The notes: generated by a model not told the origin, from the sequence alone. A DNA stretch of 64,000 nucleotides from Intestinibacillus sp. Marseille-P6563 (GCF_900604335.1 NZ_UWOD01000001.1:771501-835500), one strand, 5' to 3'. Counted from the first letter of the stretch, positions 22,931 to 31,880 are shown. Translations and numbers: made by a program.

Positions 22931-22978
22931 TTCCAATAGGATATTTGGAATTATAACATTTCTCCTCTGTATTGTCAA
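22931..22978 (-). promoter_or_regulatory. metY promoter with a dyad operator at the start site
   Basis: A consensus promoter, TTGACA-17-TATAAT (22950-22978). Immediately after the -10 is the inverted repeat TTCCAA-8 bases-TTGGAA (22931-22950), where transcription begins. A site there would block polymerase. Rrf2-family regulators such as CymR control sulfur genes from similar positions; that assignment is a guess. Confidence 0.75.
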
Positions 22979-23088
22979 CCGCTTGATCCAGTGATTTTCC
23001 GGAATGTACACGCTTTTTACACCAAATCTTCAAACTTACCCGGTATACTTGGAAACAAATGAGATTTTTTAGGAAAGGCTGAGGCACC

Positions 23089-24636
23089 GTGAAAACTACA
23101 TTCCCGCCCTTGCGCAGAGTTGCTGCCGTTTTGCTCTGCCTGCTTTTGATTGTCCCACAAACCGCCGCATTTGCCGCCCAGACCCAAACTGCATACGCAG
23201 ATAGTCTGTATAAGCTGGGCGTATTCTACGGCACAGAAAACGGCTATGAACTGGACCGCGCACTCACCCGTGCGGAGGGCGTCGCCCTTCTGGTGCGCAT
23301 GTTGGGTGCGGAAGAAGAAGCCCAGCAGATGTCCGGTACCCAGACGCCTTTTACCGATGTGCCCGATTGGGCGTCCGGTTATGTCGCCTATGCCTATGAA
23401 AATGGGCTTGTCGCCGGCATTGGGGACACCATGTTCGGGTCGGAAATGGCGATGACCATGCAGATGTATACCGTCCTGATGCTGCGTGCACTGGGCTACA
23501 CCGAAGCCGATGGAGATTTCACCTATGTGCAAGCGCTCTCGTTTGCCCAATCGATTGGTCTGCTGGATGAACAGACGGTGGAAGACATGACTTCGAGCAC
23601 ATTCACCCGCGGGGATGCCGCCGAGCTGACCTATTACACGCTGCGCTTTCCCGTAGACGGAAGCAGCGTCCTGCTGGTCGAACAGCTGGCTGGCAGCGGC
23701 AAGCTGGATGCCACCGCAGCCAGCCAGTTTTTAGCCACTGTCGTGTCCGAACAATCGAAGACCGAACTCTCCCTTTCGGAAATCGCTGCCAAAAAGGAAA
23801 GTGTGGTTCTGCTGGAAGGCCCCACCTCCGAGGGAGTTGCTCAGGGCAGCGGCGTAATCCTTTCCTCCGATGGGCTGATCGTCACCAACTATCATGTCAT
23901 CGACGGTATGCAGTCCATGACCGTCACCTTTGACGATGGCTCGGTTTATGACGGCACGGTCTATGTAGAGGACACCTCGGAATCTCTGGATTTGGCGCTG
24001 CTGCGCATCAACCGCACCGATCTGACGCCGGTCACCATTGGTGACTCCACGTCGCTGGCCGTTGGGGATACGGTCGTCGCCATCGGCAGCCCCTATGGTC
24101 TGCAAAATACCGTTTCCGAAGGCATTATCTCGTCCATTCGGGACAATGAATTGCAGATTACGGCTGCCATCAGTTCGGGCAGCTCAGGCGGCGCGCTGTT
24201 TAACGCGCAGGGAGAACTGATCGGCGTGACCTATGCCGGTATCACGGCTGGACAGAATCTGGGGTTTGCCATCCCCATCCATGCACTGGAGGAGCTGACC
24301 GACCGCAACCACCAAACCCTGGCCGATTTTTATGCGGAAAACAGCGCCGTATCCGCACCTTCCGGCCTGCGCCTTGTACAGTCATCGGGCAATACGTTGT
24401 ATCTGCAATGGGATGCCGTAGACAATGCAGACTATTATCTGCTCTATTATCGCACGGGCTCCAATCAAGATTATACCCTTTGTTCGGATTTTGGCTCCCC
24501 GCATCGCTTCCAGCACAGCAGCCCCTATTCGGCCGCTTTGACCATCCGCAGCGGTGTTTCCTATGAATTTGCTGTGACAGCCGTATGCGATGGTGTGGAA
24601 TCGGAAAAAAGTGCCGTTTTGAAAGCTTCTGTATAA
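23089..24636 (+). CDS. SLH-anchored trypsin-like serine protease with FN3-like tail
   Basis: 515 residues. Residues 1-30 are a signal peptide. SLH-like repeats cover about 33-215 (FTDVPDWASGYVAYAYENGL). A DegP/HtrA-like S1C protease domain (about 230-405) shows the triad His269 (TNYHVID), Asp near 301 (ESLDLALL) and Ser366 (GSSGGALF). A fibronectin-III-like domain ends the protein (about 418-515). No PDZ domain is present. The combination suggests a protease held at the cell surface. The start is GTG with GAGG just upstream and the stronger AGGAAAGG 10-18 bases upstream. It is followed by a strong terminator. Confidence 0.9.
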   Translation: MKTTFPPLRRVAAVLLCLLLIVPQTAAFAAQTQTAYADSLYKLGVFYGTENGYELDRALTRAEGVALLVRMLGAEEEAQQMSGTQTPFTDVPDWASGYVAYAYENGLVAGIGDTMFGSEMAMTMQMYTVLMLRALGYTEADGDFTYVQALSFAQSIGLLDEQTVEDMTSSTFTRGDAAELTYYTLRFPVDGSSVLLVEQLAGSGKLDATAASQFLATVVSEQSKTELSLSEIAAKKESVVLLEGPTSEGVAQGSGVILSSDGLIVTNYHVIDGMQSMTVTFDDGSVYDGTVYVEDTSESLDLALLRINRTDLTPVTIGDSTSLAVGDTVVAIGSPYGLQNTVSEGIISSIRDNELQITAAISSGSSGGALFNAQGELIGVTYAGITAGQNLGFAIPIHALEELTDRNHQTLADFYAENSAVSAPSGLRLVQSSGNTLYLQWDAVDNADYYLLYYRTGSNQDYTLCSDFGSPHRFQHSSPYSAALTIRSGVSYEFAVTAVCDGVESEKSAVLKASV

Positions 24637-24640
24637 AAAT

Positions 24641-24676
24641 AAACCGGGTGATTTGCAGCAAATCACCCGGTTTTAT
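24641..24676 (+). terminator. Bidirectional terminator between the protease and nudC
   Basis: AAACCGGGTGATTT and its exact complement form a 14-bp stem with a 4-base loop, followed by TATTT on one side and an A-rich run on the other. It ends at the stop codon of the convergent nudC gene. Confidence 0.9.
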
Positions 24677-25507
24677 TTAGTCTTTGGGGTCCAATCCCTT
24701 TCGGAACAGTTCCATCATCGTATGGGTCAAATCCAGCGGATTGGGGGTTTCCGGCACATCTTCCCGACGCACCCAAACGCCTTCCTTGAGTTCTTGCCGG
24801 TCGAGCGTAATGGTATCATCCCCATCCAGATCGGCCCAGAATCCCAACATCAGGGTACCCGAAAAGCCCCATGGCTGGTTGCCATGGTACCGCAGATTCT
24901 TGATTTTAAGACCGACTTCTTCCATAGCCTCCCGGTGCACAGTATCTTCCATGGTTTCGCCGATCTCGATGAATCCTGCAATGAGCGCATACCGCGGCGT
25001 TGCCCGGTCGGCGTATTTGGTCAGGACAATGCGGTCGCCATCGCGAATCGCCACGACAATCGCCGGCGCAATGGTCGGATACACAATGGCATTGCAGACC
25101 GGGCATCGCATGGCGCGCTCTTTTTCATCGCGTTGATTGGGCGTACCGCAACAGCCGCAAAACTGGTTGGCACGGTACCACCGGTACAGATGCAGAGCCG
25201 TTGCCCCAGCCAGTGCCATATAAGGGCCTTCCATGGTTCGGCAGGCTTCCACCCGGTCCATCTCCAAGCCGCCGCGTACCGCGTCCGTGACTTCCCACAA
25301 CAGGAAGAACGCCGTATCATCGATCGAAAATAAGTACACCAAATCCTCATCCGAAACGCCCAACTTGCGCATCCGGGTCACGGTTGGATAACGTCCCCCA
25401 TCAAGCAGCGCGCCGCGGCCATCGAATACGGTCACCAGGTCGGTTTCCCGCGGTTTGGGGTTTTGAAACTCATTGTGATACACATGCGGTGCAATTTCTT
25501 GCAGCAT
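24677..25507 (-). CDS. nudC: NADH pyrophosphatase NudC
   Basis: 276 residues. This enzyme hydrolyses NAD(H) to NMN(H) and AMP and can remove NAD caps from RNA. A zinc ribbon (CGCCG and CPVC, about 125-150) precedes a Nudix box GFIEIGETMEDTVHREAMEE (about 183-205). The NudC signature SQPWPF appears as NQPWGF directly after it. Length and domain order match the family. It is a single-gene unit convergent with the SLH protease. Confidence 0.93.
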   Translation of the reverse strand: MLQEIAPHVYHNEFQNPKPRETDLVTVFDGRGALLDGGRYPTVTRMRKLGVSDEDLVYLFSIDDTAFFLLWEVTDAVRGGLEMDRVEACRTMEGPYMALAGATALHLYRWYRANQFCGCCGTPNQRDEKERAMRCPVCNAIVYPTIAPAIVVAIRDGDRIVLTKYADRATPRYALIAGFIEIGETMEDTVHREAMEEVGLKIKNLRYHGNQPWGFSGTLMLGFWADLDGDDTITLDRQELKEGVWVRREDVPETPNPLDLTHTMMELFRKGLDPKD

Positions 25508-25615
25508 CTTTTGTCCACCGTCCTATCTTTCTAGAATTCCACCGGAAATTATTATACTGCATGTCGATTTTGCCTGTCAAATCATGTGCACACGAATACA
25601 GCAATCCCTCGATAC

Positions 25616-25643
25616 TTGATTTCCGGGGCAGATTTTGTATAAT
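25616..25643 (+). promoter_or_regulatory. Promoter of the sigma-54 activator gene
   Basis: TTGATT, 16-base spacer, TATAAT. It lies about 36 bases upstream of the ATG at 25679. Confidence 0.75.
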
Positions 25644-25678
25644 AAAAGCATGGTTACGAAATGAGAAGGACTGATCCC

Positions 25679-27403
25679 ATGTCGAATCCCTCTACAACAC
25701 AATTATTGGATATTTTGTCCCATTGCGCGCTTGGCGCGGTTTTGTTGGAATCCAACAGCCGCATTCTTGAAGCCAATGCAGCAGCCGATCGCCTACTACA
25801 TGGCGACGGTGAATTGGTGGGCAAATACCTGCGCGAGATCGCTCCCATCCTGTGTGAGGAGCCCCAGGAAAAAGTCTATGAGCGCATTGCCTTTGGTGAA
25901 TACCTTGTACGGTACTCGGTCCCGGAACTGCAAGCCATGGTGCCGCCTCATACCCAGCTCGTGGTCTTCCGAGATGCTTCCAACGACGCTTGCCATGATA
26001 TGCTGCTGCATGTGCTCGATCAGATCAGCGAAGCCATTGTGCTTTGCGACTGTGAAAGCCGTATCTGGCTACTCAATCATGCGGCCATCCGTTTGGACTC
26101 CATGGTCACCGAAGACGTACGCGGCGAGACCATCGATGATGTCTATTGCATGCTTGACGGCAGCAAAGCCGCCGTGCCGCGCGTCATCCAGGAACGGCGG
26201 CCGCTTGTGAATATGCGGCAATATTATGGCACGCGATATGGCAAACATATCGATGTTGTATCCAGCGCCTTTCCCGTTGTGCAGAATGGGCAGGTCTTGG
26301 GCGGCTTCAGCATGCTCAAAGACTGGAGCGAAATCGATAAACTGAACAAGAAAATCATCGACCTGCAAGCCGAACTGCTGGAAAGCCATGCATCTCACAA
26401 ACCCCAAGTCAAAAGTGCGCTTGCAGCCCGCTATACCTTTTCCGATATCATCTCCATCAGCCCCATCATGAGCGGGGTAGTCGCACAGTGCAAACAGGTC
26501 GCCAAAACCGATTCATCGGTCATGATTTACGGCGAAACCGGAACCGGCAAAGAACTGTTTGCCCAAAGCATTCACAATGCCAGCCGCCGTGCAAAAGGTC
26601 CTTTTTTGGCCATCAACTGTGCCGCCATTCCGGAAAATTTGCTGGAAAGCCTGTTGTTTGGCACCGAACGCGGTGCCTATACCGGAGCTGAACGCCGTCC
26701 CGGCCTGTTTGAGCAGGCCAATGGTGGTACCTTACTGCTCGATGAAATCAATTCCATGCACATCAACCTGCAATCTAAATTGCTGCGCGTGCTGCAAGAC
26801 GGAGTCATCCGGCGAGTCGGCGGCTCATCCGAAATCCATGTGGATGTGTGGGTCCTGTCCAATACCAACATGCCGCCCTATCAGGCCATGGAAGAAAACC
26901 GGCTACGGCGCGACTTATTTTACCGCCTAGGTGTGGTCAATATCAATGTACCTCCCCTGCGCGACCGCAAAGAAGATATTCTGCTGCTGGCCAAGCATTT
27001 TATTATGCAGTGCAACAAGAAACTTGCGCGTACGGTAAGCACCATTGACGCCGCCACACTGGAAATCTTCCAAGCCTATGACTGGCCCGGCAATGTGCGG
27101 GAGTTGCAGCACGCCATCGAACATGCCATGAATGTCCTGCCTGACGCCTCTTCCTCGATCTCCCCGCAAGATCTGCCAGCACACATCAACGTGCAGCTGC
27201 CTGCAGCGCCGGCAGACGATTCTTTCCAGACCACCGTCCATAGCTTTGAACGCAGCACCCTGTGCAAAGTGTTGCAGGAAACCGGCGGAAACATCACACA
27301 ATCGGCCCGCATCCTGAAAATGAGCCGTCAAAATTTGCAATATCATATCAAGCGGCATCAAATCGACGTTGCCGCATTGCTTCATAAGCCTCCCAAAATG
27401 TGA
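25679..27403 (+). CDS. Sigma-54-dependent activator with PAS sensor (RocR-like)
   Basis: 574 residues. Two PAS-like regions fill about 1-230. The AAA+ domain (about 262-490) has Walker A GETGTGKE, the sigma-54 contact loop as GAYTGA (usually GAFTGA), Walker B GGTLLLDEI and an arginine-finger region. A Fis-type helix-turn-helix ends it (GGNITQSARILKMSRQNLQYH). AAGGA is 8 bases before the ATG. A canonical sigma-54 promoter stands 350 bases downstream, before the methyltransferase gene, so that gene is the obvious target. The PAS region may sense a quaternary amine or its catabolite (inference). Confidence 0.93.
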   Translation: MSNPSTTQLLDILSHCALGAVLLESNSRILEANAAADRLLHGDGELVGKYLREIAPILCEEPQEKVYERIAFGEYLVRYSVPELQAMVPPHTQLVVFRDASNDACHDMLLHVLDQISEAIVLCDCESRIWLLNHAAIRLDSMVTEDVRGETIDDVYCMLDGSKAAVPRVIQERRPLVNMRQYYGTRYGKHIDVVSSAFPVVQNGQVLGGFSMLKDWSEIDKLNKKIIDLQAELLESHASHKPQVKSALAARYTFSDIISISPIMSGVVAQCKQVAKTDSSVMIYGETGTGKELFAQSIHNASRRAKGPFLAINCAAIPENLLESLLFGTERGAYTGAERRPGLFEQANGGTLLLDEINSMHINLQSKLLRVLQDGVIRRVGGSSEIHVDVWVLSNTNMPPYQAMEENRLRRDLFYRLGVVNINVPPLRDRKEDILLLAKHFIMQCNKKLARTVSTIDAATLEIFQAYDWPGNVRELQHAIEHAMNVLPDASSSISPQDLPAHINVQLPAAPADDSFQTTVHSFERSTLCKVLQETGGNITQSARILKMSRQNLQYHIKRHQIDVAALLHKPPKM

Positions 27404-27410
27404 CGTACCG

Positions 27411-27450
27411 GGGCATATGCAAAAAAAATTTGCATATGCCCTGGTCTTTT
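27411..27450 (+). terminator. Terminator of the sigma-54 activator
   Basis: GGGCATATGCAAA and its complement form a 13-bp stem with a 5-base loop of A, followed by CTGGTCTTTTTC. Confidence 0.85.
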
Positions 27451-27517
27451 TCTTTCGAAATACTTCTGTGTTGGAGAAAAACACTGGAATTCTTTCCGTC
27501 TATACGGGTCCCATTCA

Positions 27518-27591
27518 TCTTTGCAGTCCTCTTTGCATCTGGTGCCTATTTTCTTTGCATGTTGGTTTTTAGAACCGCCAATTTTCTTTGC
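27518..27591 (+). repeat. Four phased TCTTTGC(A) repeats, candidate activator sites
   Basis: TCTTTGC begins at 27518, 27530, 27552 and 27585, that is at intervals of 12, 22 and 33 bases, close to whole helical turns. They lie about 165-240 bases upstream of the sigma-54 promoter, the usual range for enhancer sites of such activators. The stretch is pyrimidine-rich, so chance is not excluded. Confidence 0.4.
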
Positions 27592-27752
27592 TCTTGTAGA
27601 AGTATATACACGGCCCGACGTTTTTTTACAAAAGAATCGCTTTCCATGTCATGCGGTTTCCTTGTTAAAGCTATACAGTTTTTGTTTCCTATTTTTATAT
27701 AAATCCACCATTCTCACATGACTTTTTGCCTTTTTTGACGGCTCTGCACATT

Positions 27753-27770
27753 TTGGCATGCCTTTTGCTT
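27753..27770 (+). promoter_or_regulatory. Sigma-54 promoter of the methyltransferase gene
   Basis: TTGGCATG-CCTT-TTGCTT has the exact GG-10 bases-GC spacing and matches TTGGCACG-n4-TTGCW at all but one base. It lies about 70 bases upstream of the ATG at 27841, directly downstream of the sigma-54 activator gene. Confidence 0.9.
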
Positions 27771-27840
27771 CTCTTGTAAGTATGAATTTCTTTCATAAGC
27801 GTATTTCGAGTATATGGAAAACAGTAGGAGGAAATGACAT

Positions 27841-29253
27841 ATGAGCAAAGAAAAAGTGCAAAAAATTCATGAAGCCACCCTGCGCATTCTGGAACATACC
27901 GGAGTCAAGTTCGTACATCCGGACGCGCAGAAAATTCTGCTGAAACATGGCGTTCCCATGAAAGACGATATTGCGTTTTTTAGCCCCGACATGGTGATGG
28001 AATGGGTGGGCAAAGCGCCCTCCAGCTTTTTATTCGAAGCCATCGATCCCAAAAATAATTTGACCATCGGTGACGGGCACTGGGCCCGCGGCGTTACCAT
28101 CGTGACCAATCTGATCGACCGGGACGGTACCCAGCGCGACGCGACCATTGAAGACTATCTAAAGATTCAGAAACTTTACGAAGCAAACCCCAACATTGGG
28201 TTCAACGGCGGCATGACCGTTGATCCGGTCGGCATTCCGCCCGAGTGGAACGATCTTGTGCTCAATTATGCCTCGCTTTGCCACTCCACCAAGCCGTTGT
28301 ATACCGCGGGCGGCAATTATGAAGAGATGGAAGCTGTCATCGAAATGACCCGCACCCGCTTTGGGTATTCGGAGGATGAATTGCGGCAGCACTGTGTGCT
28401 CGTTGGTCTGTCCAATCCAAACACACCCTTGCTTGCTACCGATGACATGACCGAAACCATCCTAACCTTTGGCAAATACCGTCAGCCGGTTGTGATCTGC
28501 TCGGCTGCTATGGCCGGCACCACGTCGCCGGTCACCATTGCCGGTACCATTACCGTGACCAACGCTGAGGTTTTGGCGGGCATCATCCTGGCCCAGATGG
28601 CCAATCCCGGTACTCCTGTCATCTATGGCACAGCTTCGACTGCTGCTGACTTGCGGTCATGTGCCATTGCCATTGGTGCGCCGGAGAGTGCGCTTTGCGT
28701 CAAATATGGCGCCGAACTGGCCAAATTCTATGGCGTACCCTCCCGCGGTGGCGGAACGCTGAGCGACGCCAACATTTTCAGCCCCCAATGTGGTTATGAA
28801 GGTGCGCTCACCTATTATGCTTCCCGCAAACATGGCATCAATCTGATGCTGCACTCGGCAGGTGTCATGAACGGTTATCTTTCCATGTCTTATGATAAGC
28901 TTTTGCTGGACTTTGACATTCAGGAACACATTGACCGCTATTTGGCAGACATCGACGTCAACGAAGATACGATTCCCGAGGAACTGATTCATGAAGTGGG
29001 TCCAGGCGGCGAATATCTGACCCAGGAACACACCTATGACTACATGCGGGAAGAACTGCTGACGCCCCATCTGGCTTCCCGTGGTTCCAAGTCGGACCCG
29101 CAGACATTCTATAAAAATGTGGATAAGCGCATGGAGCAACTTTTGGCCTCGTATCAGAAACCGGAGATCCCTGCCGATACCCTGGCCGCGATGCAGGCAC
29201 TTTTGCGTAAACGCGGCATTAGCGAGGATGTGATTGCACGCTGCACCGTATAA
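27841..29253 (+). CDS. MttB-superfamily methyltransferase, non-pyrrolysine type
   Basis: 470 residues across the whole length of Pfam MTTB. The archetype moves a methyl group from trimethylamine to a corrinoid protein using pyrrolysine. Here the frame has no internal UAG, so it belongs to the non-Pyl branch, members of which demethylate glycine betaine, proline betaine, carnitine or butyrobetaine. Recognisable stretches are GGMTVDP, CSAAMAGTTSPVTIAGTI and YGTASTAADLRS. AGGAGG is 9 bases before the ATG. No corrinoid protein or reactivase is adjacent, so partners are elsewhere. Expression depends on the sigma-54 promoter and activator upstream. The substrate is unknown. Confidence 0.9.
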   Translation: MSKEKVQKIHEATLRILEHTGVKFVHPDAQKILLKHGVPMKDDIAFFSPDMVMEWVGKAPSSFLFEAIDPKNNLTIGDGHWARGVTIVTNLIDRDGTQRDATIEDYLKIQKLYEANPNIGFNGGMTVDPVGIPPEWNDLVLNYASLCHSTKPLYTAGGNYEEMEAVIEMTRTRFGYSEDELRQHCVLVGLSNPNTPLLATDDMTETILTFGKYRQPVVICSAAMAGTTSPVTIAGTITVTNAEVLAGIILAQMANPGTPVIYGTASTAADLRSCAIAIGAPESALCVKYGAELAKFYGVPSRGGGTLSDANIFSPQCGYEGALTYYASRKHGINLMLHSAGVMNGYLSMSYDKLLLDFDIQEHIDRYLADIDVNEDTIPEELIHEVGPGGEYLTQEHTYDYMREELLTPHLASRGSKSDPQTFYKNVDKRMEQLLASYQKPEIPADTLAAMQALLRKRGISEDVIARCTV

Positions 29254-29354
29254 GCACGACATCTGTACCGGATGTCAGCATGCATAGACCCATCCCTTTT
29301 CGCAGCCCATATCCAACACGATTTTTCGTGTTATGCTCGAAATGCTCTGAGACG

Positions 29355-29395
29355 GGAAAGCCGGGACCTTTTGGTCCCGGCTTTCCTGTTTTTTT
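29355..29395 (+). terminator. Terminator of the methyltransferase gene
   Basis: GGAAAGCCGGGACC and its complement form a 14-bp stem with a 4-base loop, then TGTTTTTTT. The 100 bases between the gene and this hairpin hold nothing recognisable. Confidence 0.92.
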
Positions 29396-29416
29396 GCAAG
29401 GCATTCCTCGAAGCGC

Positions 29417-29464
29417 AAAAAGAATAACCTTCTTGCTGCAAGGCAAAGAAGGTTATTCTTTTTC
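29417..29464 (-). terminator. Second hairpin, terminator-like, facing the AraC gene
   Basis: AAAAAGAATAACCTTCTT and a near-exact complement form an 18-bp stem around 12 bases, with A- and T-runs on the flanks. It may end transcription of the convergent AraC-type gene, about 100 bases from its stop. Confidence 0.7.
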
Positions 29465-29564
29465 TTTGGAGAGAAAATGCTTTGTGTTCCCTTTGCTTTC
29501 CTGTTTTTTTAGGTTCATTTCTCCCCCAATTTCTTTGCGGATGAAAGAAAAATAAAAAATTTGG

Positions 29565-30512
29565 TTATCCGTGATTTTCGCAATCTTGCGAATGAATTTT
29601 CCAATCGTCTGCGGTATACTCAGTGTGCCGTTCGGGAAAGGAACTCTGGGATACACTCTGTCTGCGAAACTGGCGGGGCGATACCCCGACGACCTTGGTA
29701 AACCGTTGGGTAAAGTGATTCGGGTTATCGTAGCCGACTGCCTGCGCGATCTGCGTGATCGAATAGGACGTATCGGTCAGCAGCGATTGGGCTTCGCCGA
29801 TGCGCCGCTGTAAGCGGTATTGCATAGGTGCATACCCGGTTTCCTCCCGGAACAGATGGGCGGCATAATAGGGACTGACGCGAAAGGCTGCTGCCAAATC
29901 CGAAAGCGTGAACGGTTCGGTATAATGAGCATCCAAGTAGGCACGCATGGCGCGCACGATCTCGGTACGGTCGGAACGGTCGACCGCAACCGCTACCCGC
30001 TCATGCAGCAGTCCCCGCACCATCGCCAGCAGACTGCACAGCAAGCCGTCGGTGATGCGGCTGATATCGGGCTGGCCGCTTTGTATCGCCTGTTCCATCC
30101 ATTCCATCACCAGACGCAGCTTAGGGAAAGTTTCACCGCTGGGCACACAGACTTCACCTGGCGTGAGCGCCAGCCGTCCCGCGGCCTGTCCTTTGAGCTG
30201 TAAGCCCGCAATCCCGCAGCAAAACAGTTCCATACCTTCGGGTACGGCAGCCCGCTCATCATGCAGGGAATTTTGATTGTAAATGATAAAATCCCCAGGA
30301 TGCGTATGGTAGGTATGGGCATCCACACAATGGATTCCTTCCCCTTTGCAGACCAGCACCAGTTCGGTCACGTTGGTATGCTGATGCATGGACCGCGACC
30401 GTCCATCGGCACGCAAAACCGAGTGTGCAAAATACGCCATGCGCGGCAGCACGCCGCCCTCGTATAGGTCGGACAGCTCGCCGTGATGGGGAATGGCATA
30501 AATCTGCATCAT
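29565..30512 (-). CDS. AraC-family regulator with cupin sensor domain
   Basis: 315 residues. An N-terminal cupin (about 10-150; HQHTNVTELVLVCKGEG, YHTHPGDFIIYN) would bind a small ligand. Two C-terminal helix-turn-helix motifs follow (FTLSDLAAAFRVSPYYAAHL and SITQIAQAVGYDNPNHFTQR). It is divergent from an MFS transporter across 85 bases and is likely to control it. There are two adjacent ATG codons; either may start. The C-terminus has a 25-residue polar extension. Confidence 0.92.
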   Translation of the reverse strand: MMQIYAIPHHGELSDLYEGGVLPRMAYFAHSVLRADGRSRSMHQHTNVTELVLVCKGEGIHCVDAHTYHTHPGDFIIYNQNSLHDERAAVPEGMELFCCGIAGLQLKGQAAGRLALTPGEVCVPSGETFPKLRLVMEWMEQAIQSGQPDISRITDGLLCSLLAMVRGLLHERVAVAVDRSDRTEIVRAMRAYLDAHYTEPFTLSDLAAAFRVSPYYAAHLFREETGYAPMQYRLQRRIGEAQSLLTDTSYSITQIAQAVGYDNPNHFTQRFTKVVGVSPRQFRRQSVSQSSFPERHTEYTADDWKIHSQDCENHG

Positions 30513-30597
30513 TGTGTCAACACCTCATTTCTCTCTCCATGGTACCAGATGCCCTGGCATCCAGCAAGAGAGCATTTTGAACAAGGAGTCTTTCCGC

Positions 30598-31767
30598 ATG
30601 GAAAAATCAATCATTCGCACCTGCAAGCTGGGAGCCTTCTTCCTTTCCGCTTGCACCAATCTGCTCGCGCCGCTGCTGCTCGCCATCCGCGCCGAGTTTT
30701 CGCTGAACACGGCTATGAGCGGCGCGCTGCTCACCGCCTTTTTTGCCGGAAACTTTGCCTTGTGCTTTTTCAGTGGACGGCTGCTCAATCGGTTCAGCAA
30801 AGGACACTGCCTGTGCGTTGCGGTCACGATCATGACGCTGTCGTGCTTTGGGGTCGCCGTTTCGCCTTCGTTCCCTGTCCTTTGGGCCGGACTCTTTCTC
30901 ATGGGCGCCTGCACGATTGTTATGCAGGTAGCAACCAATGCCATCGCCACCGGACTGGCTCAGCAAGGCGCGGCCTCCCATGTGGCTGGCATCACGGCCT
31001 TCAACGGTCTGGGCGCCTGCGCCGGTCTGTTGTTTGCCGGACAGTGCGTATCCCTGGGCTTTAGCTGGCGGATGGTCTATATTCTGTTTGGTTTGTGCTC
31101 GATCGTAGCGACGGTTTTGTGCTGGAAAACCAAGTTCATTCCCATGCCGCAGCAAGATGCTGGCCATTTCCGCGATCTGTATACCCTGGTCAGCGATCGT
31201 CGTATTTTGCCGTTTTTCCTGTGCCTGCTGCTGTATTCGGGTTCGGAAACCTCGATTTGCAACTGGCTGGTCACCTATGCCGTGGAAAACCGCGGATTTA
31301 CGACCTTTGCTGGTTCCATCCTGACCGCGCTCATCTGGCTGTTCGTTTTCGTCGGCCGGATGGCCTGCTCGGAAGCCTCCAAGCGTGTGCCGGCCCGGTG
31401 GATCTTGTCTGGTCTGATGCCGGTCGCAGCCGTGACCACACTGCTCATCCCGCAGCTTTCGCAAATCGGCATTTGGGCGGCCGTTGTGGTGCTCGGGCTG
31501 GCACTGTCGGGTATCTGGCCCATGCTTGCCAGCGAACTGCTGCGCATTGGCGGCTATGACCAATCGGTCACGCTGTCGACGGCGTTCCTGTTCAGCTTTT
31601 GCGGCAATACGGTCATCCCGTATGGGATCGGCCAAATCGCTGAATTTCAGACCATGCCCATCGCCATCTTGTCTATTGGCGGCATCTTTGCCGGACTGTT
31701 CTTCTTCTTCCTGTTTGCTGCACACCGGCCTTGTGTACGGAAGGTCTCCAACCAGTCTGGTTCCTAA
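30598..31767 (+). CDS. Major facilitator superfamily transporter
   Basis: 389 residues, about 12 hydrophobic segments. GNFALCFFSGRLLNRFSKGH holds the cytoplasmic loop motif between segments 2 and 3. The ATG at 30598 has AAGGAG 9 bases upstream; an in-frame start 28 codons earlier has no ribosome site and lies in the divergent promoter region. The closest general type is the sugar/drug-proton MFS group; no substrate can be named. The AraC regulator transcribed away from it probably responds to the transported compound. Confidence 0.9.
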   Translation: MEKSIIRTCKLGAFFLSACTNLLAPLLLAIRAEFSLNTAMSGALLTAFFAGNFALCFFSGRLLNRFSKGHCLCVAVTIMTLSCFGVAVSPSFPVLWAGLFLMGACTIVMQVATNAIATGLAQQGAASHVAGITAFNGLGACAGLLFAGQCVSLGFSWRMVYILFGLCSIVATVLCWKTKFIPMPQQDAGHFRDLYTLVSDRRILPFFLCLLLYSGSETSICNWLVTYAVENRGFTTFAGSILTALIWLFVFVGRMACSEASKRVPARWILSGLMPVAAVTTLLIPQLSQIGIWAAVVVLGLALSGIWPMLASELLRIGGYDQSVTLSTAFLFSFCGNTVIPYGIGQIAEFQTMPIAILSIGGIFAGLFFFFLFAAHRPCVRKVSNQSGS

Positions 31768-31803
31768 CATCATTTCCCATTTCCGACATTTTGCATAAAA
31801 TAG

Positions 31804-31832
31804 TTGCATTTTTCACCAAAAAATTGTATTCT
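31804..31832 (+). promoter_or_regulatory. Promoter of the D,D-carboxypeptidase gene
   Basis: TTGCAT, 17 bases, TATTCT. It lies 24 bases upstream of the leader ORF start at 31857. Confidence 0.7.
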
Positions 31833-31856
31833 TTAATTAGTCCTAGGGGAGGACAA

Positions 31857-31880
31857 ATGAAAAAGAAGGTGAAAAAATGA
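31857..31880 (+). CDS. Seven-codon leader ORF overlapping the carboxypeptidase start
   Basis: ATG preceded by GGGGAGG encodes M-K-K-K-V-K-K and stops at a TGA that shares ATGA with the next start codon. The ribosome site for the next gene (AAGGTG) lies inside it. Translational coupling would follow if it is used; the peptide itself is not known. Confidence 0.4.
   Translation: MKKKVKK

Noticed and set aside
30607-31809. A 400-codon minus-strand frame opposite the MFS transporter.
   Set aside because: It reads as Gln/Arg/Asp-rich non-protein sequence, while the plus strand encodes a typical 12-segment transporter.
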